Positions 32,454 to 45,599 of a stretch of DNA of 64,000 nucleotides are shown in pieces (the stretch's first letter is position 1; every line of letters begins with the position of its first letter). The stretch is from Caprella mutica. Its lineage: Eukaryota; Arthropoda; Malacostraca; Amphipoda; Caprellidae. The notes beneath the pieces are model-generated. The model was given only the letters and a program-made list of their open reading frames with translations, did not search any database and was not told the origin of the DNA. The position numbers and the translations under genes are program-made. The stretch is from the NCBI GenBank assembly GCA_947561585.1, contig CANNZV010002351.1:1-64000 (forward strand), given 5' to 3'.

Positions 32454-34192
32454 TATGGTATAGTCCAGTAGACGTTCGTACGGTTTGAGCAAATTTCTTT
32501 TGATACAGGCACTTTTTATTTTAAATTTCTTTGTTTAGATCTAGTTTTTATTAGAATGTAATGTTGTAGTTACGCTTATTTAATTCCTGTATTAATAAGT
32601 CTAATTTATTTTATGAATGTTAGATCTCAAGACGACTTTTTATAAAATTAATAGGTTTAGTTCCGGTTGTTGATAAATTTGGTTACCTGAGTAGCATTAT
32701 TTTTGAGGATGTTTATGAAGATACTCTTTACGTAAAGTTCGAACTTTGAAAGATCAGTTACTTTATAATTGGAATAACTCAGTACGGTTTCTCTTGATAT
32801 CTTATACCACAGTTCGATTTTTAATAGATTCTTTAGTACTAAATAACTATTATGTTGGTCTCATTTACGTAAGTAAATTTTAATTAAAATTTATGGTCTA
32901 GATACGATTTGCAATATAAATATTTTTATTATTACCGTTTATTTAGAAAGAAGACTACCTTGGTACTATTTCTTATACAACTTCTTTTTATAGAATTATT
33001 TTTATTGTATTTCATAGTATCAAGACGACTTACTATAAATTTCTTATGCCTATATATTGTTTGAGGTGAGCCTATTTACTTCTATCCTATTTTTTCAAAA
33101 ACGCTTAATTTGAATTCACTTTTACTATGATAATGTATATTCTATTACCATTTACTTTAAATTGTTTGACCTCGGTCCGGTTTCTCTTCTTCAAGTAGGC
33201 GCTTTGTACGGATTTCTTTAGAACCGTTATTATGTAGGACGATTTGAGATAAGTGATTCGGTGTTAGTCTTGTTTATCTGAGGAAGCGTTCCCCAACAGG
33301 GAGATAAACTAGGTGATGTTATTAAACTAAAGTGAATTTATTGTGATCAAATTATTTTGTGACTGGAATAAAATAATGTCTACCTATTATTTCAAATATT
33401 AAGTATTTTTGAGTATGGTTGATTTTTATTTTTTTATATATTGTCTTTGTAAAATAAGTAATCTAACAGTGTATATTGATAGATTTGGATCGTATGCTAA
33501 CCATTAGTCCCAAATAGTGCACGTAGTAGAAAAAATAAGATGATATGACAATTTTAGTCAATGTGTATCATTTAAAGGTAATAAACTTTTAACAGATGTA
33601 ATAAAAATCTGGGAATATAACAATTGCACGGAAAATTTTAGATGTGTTTGAATAGTGATAAAAACTATTTACATGGTGATAGGCTAAAAAAAACATGTAT
33701 TTCCGTACATTTATGGCTTTAATATCTGACTGAGAACGACATTTAAATCTAAAACTATTTTGCATAATTATTTTTTAAGGTAAATCCTATTATCGTAAGA
33801 AATAGAATAATATTATAAATGCTCGTGGAGAAGCACGATCGATAACAATATAACGGTAGTTGGCCTATAAAAGGTGAGTTGAATAATGGGTTCACAATAA
33901 TTATAAAAGCAATATTAAAATCGTATATAAGTGTTTTCGAAGAAGCAGAGAGAGAAAGTTCGAATGATGAGAACGAACTTAAAAATACTATTTTAAAAGT
34001 ATAAAGTGAAAAAAACAGTAGAACTATGTTTAAATTAGCTAATATAATTTCAAATGTATTAGTAGTCAAGTAGAAAACGGTAAGAATATGTGCGAAAGTC
34101 TTGAAAGACAGTACCTAAATGTATAGAATACTCAAAGTGGCTTGAAAAAAAGCGAAAGTACAGTTACAGGTAATCTGTTTAAAAAAACCAAG
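32454..34192. other. AT-rich non-coding stretch
   Basis: Only short frames are present; one minus-strand frame at 33755-34069 looks like low-complexity AT-rich DNA. No gene is supported. Confidence 0.55.
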
Positions 34193-34512
34193 GACAATGG
34201 AATCTGTATACTCACATAGAGATACAATGAAATCTGTTTGCTCATAAATAGAGATACAATGGAATCTGTATACTCATAAATAGAGATACAATGAAATCTG
34301 TATGCTCATAAATAGAGATACAATGGAATCTGTATACTCATAAATAGAGATACAATGGAATCTGTATACTCATAAATAAAGATACAATGGAATCTGTATA
34401 CTCATAAATAGAGATACAATGAAATCTGTATGCTCATAAATAGAGATACAATGGAATCTGTATACTCATAAATAGAGATACAATTGAATCTGTATACTCA
34501 TAAATAGAGATA
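34193..34512. repeat. 32-bp minisatellite, about 10 copies
   Basis: The unit of about 32 bp contains gatacaatggaatctgtata followed by ctcataaatagag. Two main variants differ as tggaatctgtatac or tgaaatctgtatgc. One further unit continues at 35517 after the inserted element. Confidence 0.95.
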
Positions 34513-35516
34513 CAGTGAAACTCCTGAGTTATGAAGTATTGGTTTCTTCATAACTCAGAGCCACTTCATAATTCGTGTTCAGTGAGAGTTTTCTGTGATT
34601 GAAATCATATAGAATTTTTGTCATTGAGGGATAACTTTGGTATAATTCTTATATGGATGTGCACTAATATTTTATACAAAATTGAGGTAATTAAACAAAT
34701 ATTAGGTTAATGTTGCGGGAAATAAATATAGCTACTCATTATTGTATAAAAATTAATATACATCATGGTAGTAGTCATTTATGCATAAATTTAAATCATT
34801 AACAAAACATACACATCATTTAAACCTCAAACAATAAAGAAAACACAGTTTATACTCAATATATCCGATTTATTGATAACCGAAACTGTATAGTAAATCT
34901 TTGCCTTCTTGATTTACATTTTCATATATAATACTCCATTATAGGATAATACACAATTATAGCTAGGTGGTATCCTATATTTGAGTATCATCCTATAATG
35001 GGCTATTACCCTATAATTGAGTATTATCCTATAATAGAGTATTATTCTATAATAGAGTATTATTCTATAATAGAGTATTACCCTATAATATAGTATCATT
35101 CTATAATAGAGTATTATTCTATAATAGAGTATAATCTTATAATATAGTATCATTCTATAATAGAGTATAATCTTATAATACTCTATCTTATTCTAGTGGA
35201 GAAGATTGAAATAATCCACTATTGTAATGAAGTTGTAATTTTCATTAAAAAAGCACTTAATTTTGTAATTGCTTGTCATACTTGCATTTTTGCAATATGA
35301 TTTTCACTTGTGCCAATTCATTTTTCAATTCTGCCAATTCAGTATTCACTTCTGTCAACTTGACTTGGAAAAGGTATAGTTACACCTCAAGAACTATCGT
35401 TCTCCATGATTCAAACAAAGAAAACTACTTCATAACTGAGGTGCATTTCATAATTCAGGTCCTTCATTACTCGTTTGCTTCATAAAAAAAAACTTCTTAA
35501 CTCAGGAGTTTTACTG
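34513..35516. mobile_element. Non-autonomous Tc1/mariner-type element inserted in the minisatellite
   Basis: The ends are cagtgaaactcctgagtta on the left and the reverse complement of cagtaaaactcctgagtta on the right, each flanked by TA (34511-34512 and 35517-35518). Removing the element and one TA restores a normal minisatellite unit across the junction. The 1004-bp interior has no transposase. It holds a tandem tctataatagagtatta-type repeat at about 34930-35185 and repeated cttcataact phrases near both ends. Confidence 0.85.
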
Positions 35517-35804
35517 TACAATGGAATCTGTATACTCACAGATAGGGAGAATAAATATACTTAACGTAATGTTTTGTAAATAAAGAAACATAGTTAATAA
35601 AGGAATCGATATGAATTACCTATATAAATGAACAAAGCAATTTTTTCAGATTTTTAGTACAGGTATGGAAGTAATTAACCCATTCTTGTATTTCATTATT
35701 TGGCATATTTTAATGAAATGATATCTATTGTTTGTGGCTTATAAAGCAATAGCGTCATTAAAAACTTTGGAAATTACGCTGTCATATTTATAAGGCAATC
35801 ATCA

Positions 35805-36104
35805 TAGAAAGGTGATATCATAAGAAGGTGATATCATAAGAAGGTGATATCATAAGAAGGTGATATCATAAGAAGGTGATATCGTAAGAAGGTGATATCG
35901 TAAGAAGGTGATATCATAAGAAGGTGATATCATAAGAAGGTGATATCATAAGAAGGTGATATCATAAGAAGGTGATATCATAAGAAGGTGATATCGTAAG
36001 AAGGTGATATCATAAGAAGGTTATATCATAAAAAGGTTATATCATAAGAAGGTGATATCCCAAGAAGGTTATATCATAAAAAGGTTATATCATAAAAAGG
36101 ATAT
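35805..36104. repeat. 16-bp minisatellite, about 19 copies
   Basis: The tandem unit is taagaaggtgatatca. Most copies contain the palindrome gatatc; copies near the right end drift to ggttatatcataaaaa. Confidence 0.95.
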
Positions 36105-38018
36105 AGCATATAAGAATAAACCGAAAGTACAGTCATGGATGTGAATAACTGACTATAGGGTTAAAACAACCTTTAAGTTAAAAGTAAATAACGTTGTCAT
36201 ATTTATAAGATATAGACAGGTTTCAGGTAACCCGGAAAAAACCTAAGATAGGCATGTACATATGTGACGAAATCGTACATAATTTTCACGGATGAAGTTA
36301 ATTAATAATCATGATGTTAATTAATAATTTTTAAATGTAAGGTAACATACCTATTCAAATAGTAATAATTGAAAATGTAAGATAAGCAAGTCAGATAAAT
36401 TAAGTAACGTAAACATGAAAAACAGAGGTATAACTAACCAGAAAAAGAGTGAAACCGGTTGAAAAGGAATGATGTATATCTTGAATATTTAAATTGGTAT
36501 TAATATTGTATATTACTAAATTTGAAGTAATTTAAAGTTACCTAGAGGTTAATGCTGTTTAACCATAGTTAATGTAATATCGGATAATATGTGGTAACTA
36601 GAAAGGCAAAATAGGTTTGATATAGAAAAGTCCGAAGATGGGATTATTTAATCCTTGGCTATAAAATCTTGAGATAGTTCTAGATTAAAACTGTATTCCT
36701 GCAATAATTAAAAGTAAGTAATAATTGATTTGATTGAATGTTACAGTTTAACTTAATTAAATAATTATATTCTTCAACGTAAAAATCTCAAGTAACTCAA
36801 TCATGAAGGAAACAATGATAAATTCCAAGTGGGAAAGATTCGATGCAGTTTACATTTATTGAGATTTTGAAATATAAATAATTATCCATTAAATAAGAAA
36901 TTGTTTGAAATTTAAGTTAGGAAGAACGAAATAATCATTCAAAAAACGATGTGAAGTCAGACGTTTAAAGAGAAGTAAAATACTATAAGAGCAAAGTTTA
37001 GTTGAATTTTACAATTAAATTGTAAGACTGGATTTGAATAGTAAATCAAATGAAAGCAATCGAACATACTTTGTATAAGAGATAAAACAATTATCTTAAG
37101 ACTCATTTCCTATAAATACAGTATAAATTATAGTTAACGTTATATATAAAGATATAACTTAAAGTAAAAATAAATTAGAGTATTGTATAGTAAAAATAAA
37201 TTAACGTAAAGATATAGCGCAACTTGATCTTATAATAGTTTGACTAGTAAAAAGTCAAAAATAAACGTAATTTTGAATGAAGTGATGTAAATTCTCCAGT
37301 TGGAAATTATTGTCAACAAAGCCATTAAATTAGTCACGCTTGAGATGGTACAGTCAGTAAATATACTCGTTGACGATAGCAAGGATATAATATGAAAAAA
37401 ATAACGAGTATTATATTGGAAATTATATGATGAGTATAAGGAGAATTAGGAATTAACGTAATTATTCCACTAGGTTACTCAGAACTAATAATTAATTAAT
37501 TAATTATTTGATGAGGAATGAGTTTGAAAGAGAGCTCTTGAAGATTTTAATGATAACTGTAATGTTTGATAAATGAATGAGTCAATAATGATGAATCATG
37601 GAATTAATGGGATAAAATAAGTGATATTCATAATTTAATAATATGATAAATTTGAGGAAAAGTTACCTGTAAACTGAAACTGAAGATTGAAAAGATTCAA
37701 ACTCAACGGGAAATCCTTAATATTAGAGGTTATTTAAACTCTGCGTTGGAGATTTTTTTAGTTTTCAAGCTTTCGAATAGAAAGATTTCTGTTCATCATC
37801 AGGAGGAGGGTGGAAAACCTGGACCTGACAATGAATTTTATGACCAATGGTTGTATGTTGGATACCGTCTTTCTATTCCAGCTATCTATCCTATATTTTA
37901 TCAATATTATTCAATCTATTAAATATTAAAATGTGAGACAAAAATTAGAGTCATTTTCGTTACTACCTATATAGTTATTGCTGACTACATTAATTCTTTA
38001 GAATAATTCTACTTTACA
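36105..38018. other. AT-rich non-coding stretch
   Basis: No gene, RNA or clear repeat is seen beyond short AATT runs near 37490-37510. Confidence 0.55.
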
Positions 38019-38210
38019 TATATCTGTAACAAAATCAAATGTGTTGTTCTCAAGTGTATTCTTGACAAATGTGTCTCGTTTGACAAGTGTCTTCTTGACA
38101 AATGAGTAAACTGAACTGAAGAAATATATGTCATTCATTACCTGTGTGGAAATAAGAAACAAGAAGACACTTGAGAACAATAAAACACATTTGATTTTGT
38201 TACAGATATA
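38019..38210. mobile_element. Small MITE-like inverted repeat
   Basis: tatatctgtaacaaaatcaa at the left is reverse-complemented as ttgattttgttacagatata at the right. The complementarity extends inward for about 40 bp with a few mismatches. There is no coding frame. Confidence 0.75.
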
Positions 38211-38682
38211 AATGAATACAGTATAAATGAATTCATTAAGCCTGAGTTGAAACACGTCCAAAAATTAATGAGATTTAATTCTGTACATGAAATTATGATT
38301 ATAAAATGAACATAACATAAGGAAATGAATGAATAAAAATAACATAGTTTATGTTCAATTGTTTTCTTTCAAAAGTTAGGCAAAGAAAACTAACTCGTAA
38401 GGGTAACTACAATATTCACTGATGTTTAATGAAATGTAAAATATATATAATACACTGATGTTTAGTGAACGTAAAATATATATATGTGTGTTTGTAAGTT
38501 AAGAGTAATAAAGAAAATTATGTTAACTAACTCTTATAATTTTAGATGAAATGTAAATTGTAATGTAATGGTAGATAAGTAATCTATGTAGCCCTTACAT
38601 GTAAGTTACTATTATCAACTAGTAAAATTCACCTGTTATTGCATAATACGGAAGGCACTTATTCACACGAAAGAGAGCTAAA

Positions 38683-39555
38683 GGGGACCGCCCCCAAAAT
38701 TTTGAAAAAAATTTATTATTGAAGTTATGGTTCTGAAACCTTTTATGTATATATAAAATTGAATTATCTATCGTTTTTGTTCATGACATTTTTTCGATTA
38801 GACCCATAGAAAACGAGTTATTCGAATTTCGAACAAATTTCGAACCATTTTCAAAAAAACCCCACCTGTTTTTTGGTTGAAGCTAGAGCATTGCGGTTTT
38901 TTGCATTCGATTCTCCATACTGATATCTACAATATGATTTTCTTCGATTTTTGATTTTCGAATGGGTTTTCTAAATTTCGATTTTTTCATAAAAAGTAAA
39001 CCAAAAATTTTGAAAAAAATTTTTGGTCGGAAAATATTTTCTATAACAAATTCGAAAATCAAATATCAAAGAAAATCATTTTGTAGATATCATTATGGAC
39101 TATCGAATGCAAAAAACTGCAATGCTCTAGCTTCAACCAAAAAACAGGTGGGATCTTTTGAATTACAAGATTTGTAGCTATCAAAATTAGTAGGAATTTC
39201 CTTTCAAAGTTTGATGATCTGACACGCAGCGTCCATCCACTTCGAAGGTTTAGGGGCAACTGGCTAATCTCTCTTTGCATTCATTGGTGTGTGCGTGGTA
39301 CACGGGTATGTTAGATACCAGATATAGTGATATAATTAGTTATTACGAATTATAATTGGCTGAGAGATAGTTTTTAGAGTACACATTGACTCCCTACCAC
39401 CCGGCCCACTTTTTCCTTTCTCCCCTCTCCCCAGGGGGTTAGAGTAAAACGAGACTTCTGATATTTTGCACACACTATAAGAAGGTTATAAAGCAACTAT
39501 TTACACAATAAAAAAAAAAAGATAAAATTTTGAGATTTCCTCGGAGGCGGTCCCC
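38683..39555. mobile_element. Foldback DNA element with TAAA target duplication
   Basis: The termini are ggggaccgcc and ggcggtcccc, flanked by TAAA at 38679-38682 and 39556-39559. A large imperfect inner palindrome pairs phrases such as ttggttgaagctagagcatt near 38873 and aatgctctagcttcaaccaa near 39121. There is no transposase. A related sequence lies at 60685-61488. Four-base AT-only target sites recall piggyBac-type TTAA insertion, but the termini are not the canonical ones. Confidence 0.75.
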
Positions 39556-39559
39556 TAAA

Positions 39560-40858
39560 GTCAAAGAACCATCCATCTGACGATTATGGGCAAGACGACG
39601 GTTGAAGGTGAATTACTTAATTTTACTATGAATTAACGCTATAGAAGTGAAAATCTTGAAAAGTAACGTAACAGTAAAAAAACACAACAGTTTTCATTGA
39701 GTCCAAGATTTTCATTAACCTAGTTTTAAGTAAAGAATATGTTATATATATAACTAACCCCTTCTTTACAGTTTTATAATAATAGGAATATGTATTGTAA
39801 ACTGAATGAGGTATGTTTTGAATTGAGTATTATGCGAGATATATATTTTGTCAAACTTTAATATTATCTGAAGAATTATAATAATAATATAATATTAACA
39901 ATTTTGTATAGAATCATTGTACAAAATTTTGGAACTAATTAAAACAATCATGTTTAGCAAAAAGTAAAATTAGTAACACAATCCTTCAACTGTAAGTCTA
40001 AAAATAATAGTTAGGTAAAAATATAATCCAAATGTTTAATGCTGTATATTAATACAATTGTTTCTTATTTTCAAAACTTGAAAAAAACATCACGAGAACT
40101 GGCGCAGAGCAATAATAGTAACTTGTTGATACGAAAAGGACGATCAGGCTGAGCCACATTTGGTGACAACGTTACAGACACACTAGGTTACTTCACAAAC
40201 CATTGCCCTGCAGACTGGGTGAAAACTTTCGTTTCACTGGAAACCAGCAAGAAGCGAATTCACGTGGGGGCTTCAACTCTCATGTTCCTACTATGAGGAA
40301 TTTCCTCTGACGGCACTGACATTTAGATCATTTCACTTTAATCTAATTATTTTAAATAATAAGTCGGATAATGATTTCGGATTATTACTTTAGTCTAATT
40401 TAATTTAGAATTTCTGAATTCTTATTCTACTTTAGATTTCAGTACTTTGAATTTACTTTATAGAAAGTTTAACTTTTAATTTCTTATTGAAATATTCATG
40501 TTATGAGCATTTAATCATTGATGTTTATTTGAAAATTAATTCTTTAAAGATTACTTAGATAGAATTTCTATTTTTTGAGTTTTGAAATTACTTTAAGTAT
40601 TCGAAGTTGAACATTTTGATTTAAAGTTACATTTAATTTCCTTAGATATTGTTACAAAAATCTTAATATGTTATTCAACATAGATAAGAAAATAGGTTAT
40701 GTAAGGTTTACAATAGTATAGATAAATACTACCCAATAACTTAGCTCGTATAATATTACATAACGTAACTAATAAAGAAATTACTTATACTTATATATTT
40801 TGAAATGAATATTTTGGAATTAAAATTAACTTTAACGAAGTTTCTATTTTGATGTAAG
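39560..40858. other. AT-rich non-coding stretch
   Basis: No gene or structured repeat is recognised. Confidence 0.5.
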
Positions 40859-41624
40859 ATTATATTCATTTGAGATATGAAAATTAACTAAGTTCTATTG
40901 ACTATATAGATTATATTCATTTGAGATATAAAAAATTACCTAAGTTCTATTGACTACAGCTTATATTCATTTGAGATATAAAAAATTAACTAAGTTCTAT
41001 TGACTACAGCTTATATTCATTTGAGATATAAAAAATTAACTAAGTTCTATTGACTACAGCTTATATTCATTTGAGATATAAAAAAATAACTAAGTTCTAT
41101 TGACTACAGCTTATATTCATTTGAGATATAAAAAATTAACTAAGTTCTATTGACTATAGATTATATTCATTTGAGATATAAAAAATTAACTAAGTTCTAT
41201 TGACTATAGATTATATTCATTTGAGATATAAAAAATTAACTAAGTTCTATTGACTATAGATTATATTCATTTGAGATATAAAAAATTAACTAAGTTCTAT
41301 TGACTATAGATTATATTCATTTGAGATATAAGAAATTAACTAAGTTCTATTGACTATAGATTATATTCATTTGAGATATAAGAAATTAACTAAGTTCTAT
41401 TGACTATAGATTATATTCATTTGAGATATAAAAGAAATTAACTAAGTTCTATTGACTATAGATTATATTCATTTGAGATATAAAAAATTAACTAAGTTCT
41501 ATTGACTATAGATTATATTCATTTGAGATATAAAAAATTAACTAAGTTCTATTGACTATAGCTTATATTCATTTGAGATATAAAAGAAATTAACTAAGTT
41601 CTATTGACTATAGATTATATTCAT
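40859..41624. repeat. 50-bp minisatellite, about 15 copies
   Basis: The tandem unit of 50 bp contains ttatattcatttgagatata followed by aaaaattaactaagttctattgacta. Two sub-families end in tacagc or tataga; the tacagc type is mainly in the left third. Two units near the right have two extra bases. Confidence 0.95.
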
Positions 41625-44110
41625 GGAAATATAAAAATTATTTATGCTCTATTGATTTTAAAATTAAATTCATTTAAAAATTACTTAACTTTATTTCCGA
41701 CGTTTCAAATTGCGATGCTTAAAGTAGAAGATAATAATAATAGCAGATATATAACCATATTTGTTAGCATTATAATTTTTGGTTATTGAATGAATACACA
41801 TAAGTGAAATGTTTATATTTGTAACTATAATGCAGTAAAGTATTAAACGAACTTTAGATTTTGAAGAAAGAATTTGAAGGTTAATTTCATTCAATAAAAT
41901 AATTTAAAAAAAATTAAGAACGACAATGGATTAGAATTGAATCACATAAATTAAGCGTAACAATAAATTTATGTTTTCAATGACTTGACATTCACTTGGA
42001 AACTATTGTTTGAGAAAGGGAAACATAAAAATTTGATTTCTATAAATATGATGGTTTTTATTATTTTAAAATGGTTTAAAATAATTTTAGCAGTTCTAGG
42101 CTAGATGTTTTATGATTATTCAATTTGAATTTTTGGAATTCTTCAAATCGAATTTTTTAGTATATTTTTGAATAATTATAAACAAGGTTAGATATTTGAA
42201 TATCTTTATTGGTTAACTAAATTTTAATTTTAATGGGATTTATTTTTGATGTATGTTTCTGAATATGAGTAAAATAATTTATATATATATATATATAAAT
42301 ATTCACTCTAATTTTGAATTAATATTGTTACCCGAGGTAGAATTCATGATTATATAAATGATTACGATTGTCTTGTCACCATACTTTTTGTACCCACAAA
42401 TTTTATGATGAAAAGACTGGTCTATTTAGCAAGTCAAATTTAAACTGAAATTCATAATACAAGAATTGAATGATTATTTTCTTTGTTTTAATAAATATAA
42501 ATTGTGTTTGGGAATTTTTAAGAAATTTCATAGGATGTTTTCCGAGTGGTGTTCGATAATAAGGGTTTAGAAATTGAAATACTATAATATATATCTTTAG
42601 ATATAATCCCTTATATAGTAATCAGGTAATCCAAGAATATTGTTGTTACTAATATTTTATATCTAAGAGATGGCACTTGATGTAAGACTGGATTGAAACC
42701 GACAAGTCGGTTGAAACATGAGTGAGGGAGGGAGTGACATTAACAATCATCAATTGTTAATACACTGAAATAACTATATCTTTACTCAATCTCTTAATCT
42801 GTATAATGTTGATAATCTTTTAATCATACACAACTGTTCGATAGGAGGAAATGCCAATTAAATTTATGATTGTGTTACTCTTGCTATGAGCTCGAATATA
42901 ATTAAAAACGATTAGTTTTTGATGTGAGCCGCTAGTATAACTTGTAACTCAGAATATAACTTTATAAATTTGTAACTCAGTTATATAACTTCATGAACTT
43001 TGTAACTCATATATATAACTTAGAAATATAACTTTGTATAGCTTGGCGCAAAATAGCAATTCTCAAGTTAGCTATTCTCAATAGCAATTCCTTATATGAA
43101 TAGCTTCTAATTAAGGAACATATTCTAGAATTGGACAATATCATTTCATATTTATGTTTCACAGAAATATTGGGTATAAGGGAGTTCTATTCCTATAGAT
43201 AGAATTAAAATTAGTACTTAATCAATTTAAAAGGAATTCTGCAATAACTTAAGTAAGTACTTCAATTATTCTAATTTAAATACCTAATTAATAGTTAGGA
43301 AACTTGTAACATTTCTGATCATGTATTAAGTTAACAATAGATTCTGAAATAATAATCTTTATGGTAGTTAATTTGACTGTTTATTAGAAAATCAGGTTTT
43401 ACTAAAGGAATAATAGTAAAACTGTTCGATGCATATGATATTGGTATACAAAGCCATTATCACTTGCGTGTTAAATTCAAATGATGCATTGTGTGTTATT
43501 TCTCTCTGCTGTGAGTAGAAAAACACTTGTATTCACCCACTGGAAGGATTTCCACTCCTTGTCAGCCAATTAAAAGCAGTTAGCATCTAGCTAACGCGTT
43601 CTTTAGTCGATTAAGTTCATAGTTGATGGTTCAGTGCATTTCCTAGTAACGCGAACTTCGTCGGTCAGAACTTAGCTCCGCCAAGGAGAGTCGGGAGCTG
43701 GCTACTCCAACTCCCTAGTTTATTTAAAACTTGTGATTGGTGATAGAACTCTTAAAGTCCACCTTCCTTTACTTTAAAGACTTGTGAGCTGTGCCTTAGT
43801 CTTAGAACTTTGTACTATTTCAACGTATCCAGAATAAATTCATTCAGGAACCAATCCTGTTGTTTCATTTGTCCTGTCATTTCCTAATACCTTTTGAAAC
43901 AACCTTTACCATTTAGAGTCAGTTTTATAGAATTCAAATAAAGTAAATGAAAAACTTGAAGACTTAAGCTGCTCTATGGGGTAAGTTTTAATTATTCATT
44001 CAGCTATTTTAGAACATAAGATGAAGAATAATTTAGTGACCCCCAAACGAAAGGGCAAAGGTTCAACTATGACACATTCGACAGGTCTTGAACTAGTGTT
44101 GTGAACAGGT
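41625..44110. other. AT-rich non-coding stretch
   Basis: No gene is recognised. A short run of tgtaactcagaatataac-like repeats lies at about 42935-43035. Confidence 0.5.
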
Positions 44111-45120
44111 GTTAACAAATAGTAACAGACAGACACCGTTTAACAGACTTTATCTCTCTCCAAAGGACAGAATTCTAAGATTCCTTTTCTTCGCTTAATT
44201 ACCTGCAATTCCTTGAATTCCTCAGGTGGAGATACTAGCAATGGCTTCCCCATTCTTCTTTTGGGAATCTAATATAATTTCATAAAATTCACCTTTATTA
44301 ACTTCAAATAGTTGATAATGTCTTCATATTTGGTCGTTCAATTTTTGTTAATCTGAATTTTCTTAATATAATTTATTTTGAATAAAAAATTTATATAGAT
44401 TTAGCATATTATTTATATTTTTTCATTGTCTTATTTAATTTTCTATTATTGATTTATTTTTTCCATTTTCCTTTATTTCTAATTTCATTTTCGTTTTCTT
44501 AATTCCGTTGTTTTTTCCATTTAATTGTTTTATTCTCCTTTATATTTAATTCATTAGCTCGTCAACTGAATATCCTGAGGGTTAATGTAAATAATTAAGT
44601 TAATTAAAAATAACAATACTTTATTGTTTATTGAAATTCTGTTCACATTAAAATATAATCAATACAATTTTATAATACAAATAGTTTGATTCATTAAAAG
44701 TCTATCAGTGACTTGTAGAGTATAAAAACATAAAATATAACTAAAAATACAAATCTACCTAAACATACAAAAATTATAAAACCTACCTACATATGTTACC
44801 AGTTTGAATACGTCAATGAAATAACAACAAATACAATGTAAAAACAAACATTTAACAGGACTAGGGTTTTAACGGTTAAAACACTTTATTAGAATAATAA
44901 TATTAATTATTGATGTAGATGATAATTTGAATTGATTCATGCATTACAATAATAAAATTCAATTCAAATACACCACTAATAACTATATTATAATATAATC
45001 AACTCCCTTCCATCCACATGTCCCAATCGTCGCATCCACTACCTCTTGTCCAATGTATATCAACTTCAAGGTAGAGTATTGCGCAAGTTCATTTCAAGAT
45101 TAATTATATTTTTGTAGTGA

Positions 45121-45303
45121 TACACGCACATTCGAACTCACTTATGTGACCCTGCAATACAGCGACTTAAGTAGTCAATTGTACATAATGATTTGTCCAT
45201 GGTTGCTTGTACAGTAAAGGGATGCCATAAACGGCTGGATAGTATATAGAGTATGTTATCTAATATTGCAGGGTCACATAAGTGCGTTCGTATGTGCGTA
45301 TTT
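45121..45303. repeat. Inverted repeat downstream of protease gene A
   Basis: The arms cttatgtgaccctgcaata (left) and tattgcagggtcacataag (right) lie about 70-250 bp beyond the stop codon on the gene strand. They are probably in or near the 3' untranslated region. The left arm is about 25 bp shorter than in copy B. It could be a small MITE or an RNA hairpin. Confidence 0.75.
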
Positions 45304-45371
45304 GTTTATGCGCAGACGAGTCAAAAACTCGTATCAAGGCGTAGCATACCTTGTAAGTTAGTATATCCTGC

Positions 45372-45599
45372 TCACATGCCACCCCAATCGTCGTAGTTCT
45401 CTATAATAGTTTTCCTCATCCACTCCATGTAGTGAACCACTGATGTGTACACCGCTGGATGGTTTTCCATGCCGCACCTTTTGGTTCCGAAGGAGGTTAT
45501 CCCGAGTAGGTAGTACCTGTGGTTGGCTCCTAGCTTGGTCACTGGGCTACCTGAGTCACCTGTACAGGTGTCTGAAGAATCCTCACCACCTATGCAGAT
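45372..45599 (-). CDS. Protease A last exon: catalytic Ser
   Basis: 228 bp, phase 0, acceptor cttctcag; stop TGA at 45372-45374. It encodes ICIGGEDSSDTCTGDSGSP, GITSFGTKRCG and AVYTSVVHYMEWMRKTI. Gly in SFGT keeps the S1 pocket open for a basic side chain. Confidence 0.95.
   Translation of the reverse strand: MCIGGEDSSDTCTGDSGSPVTKLGANHRYYLLGITSFGTKRCGMENHPAVYTSVVHYMEWMRKTIIENYDDWGGM

Noticed and set aside
33755..34069. 104-residue minus-strand frame
   Set aside because: Composition is typical of AT-rich non-coding DNA; no domain, splice or start support.
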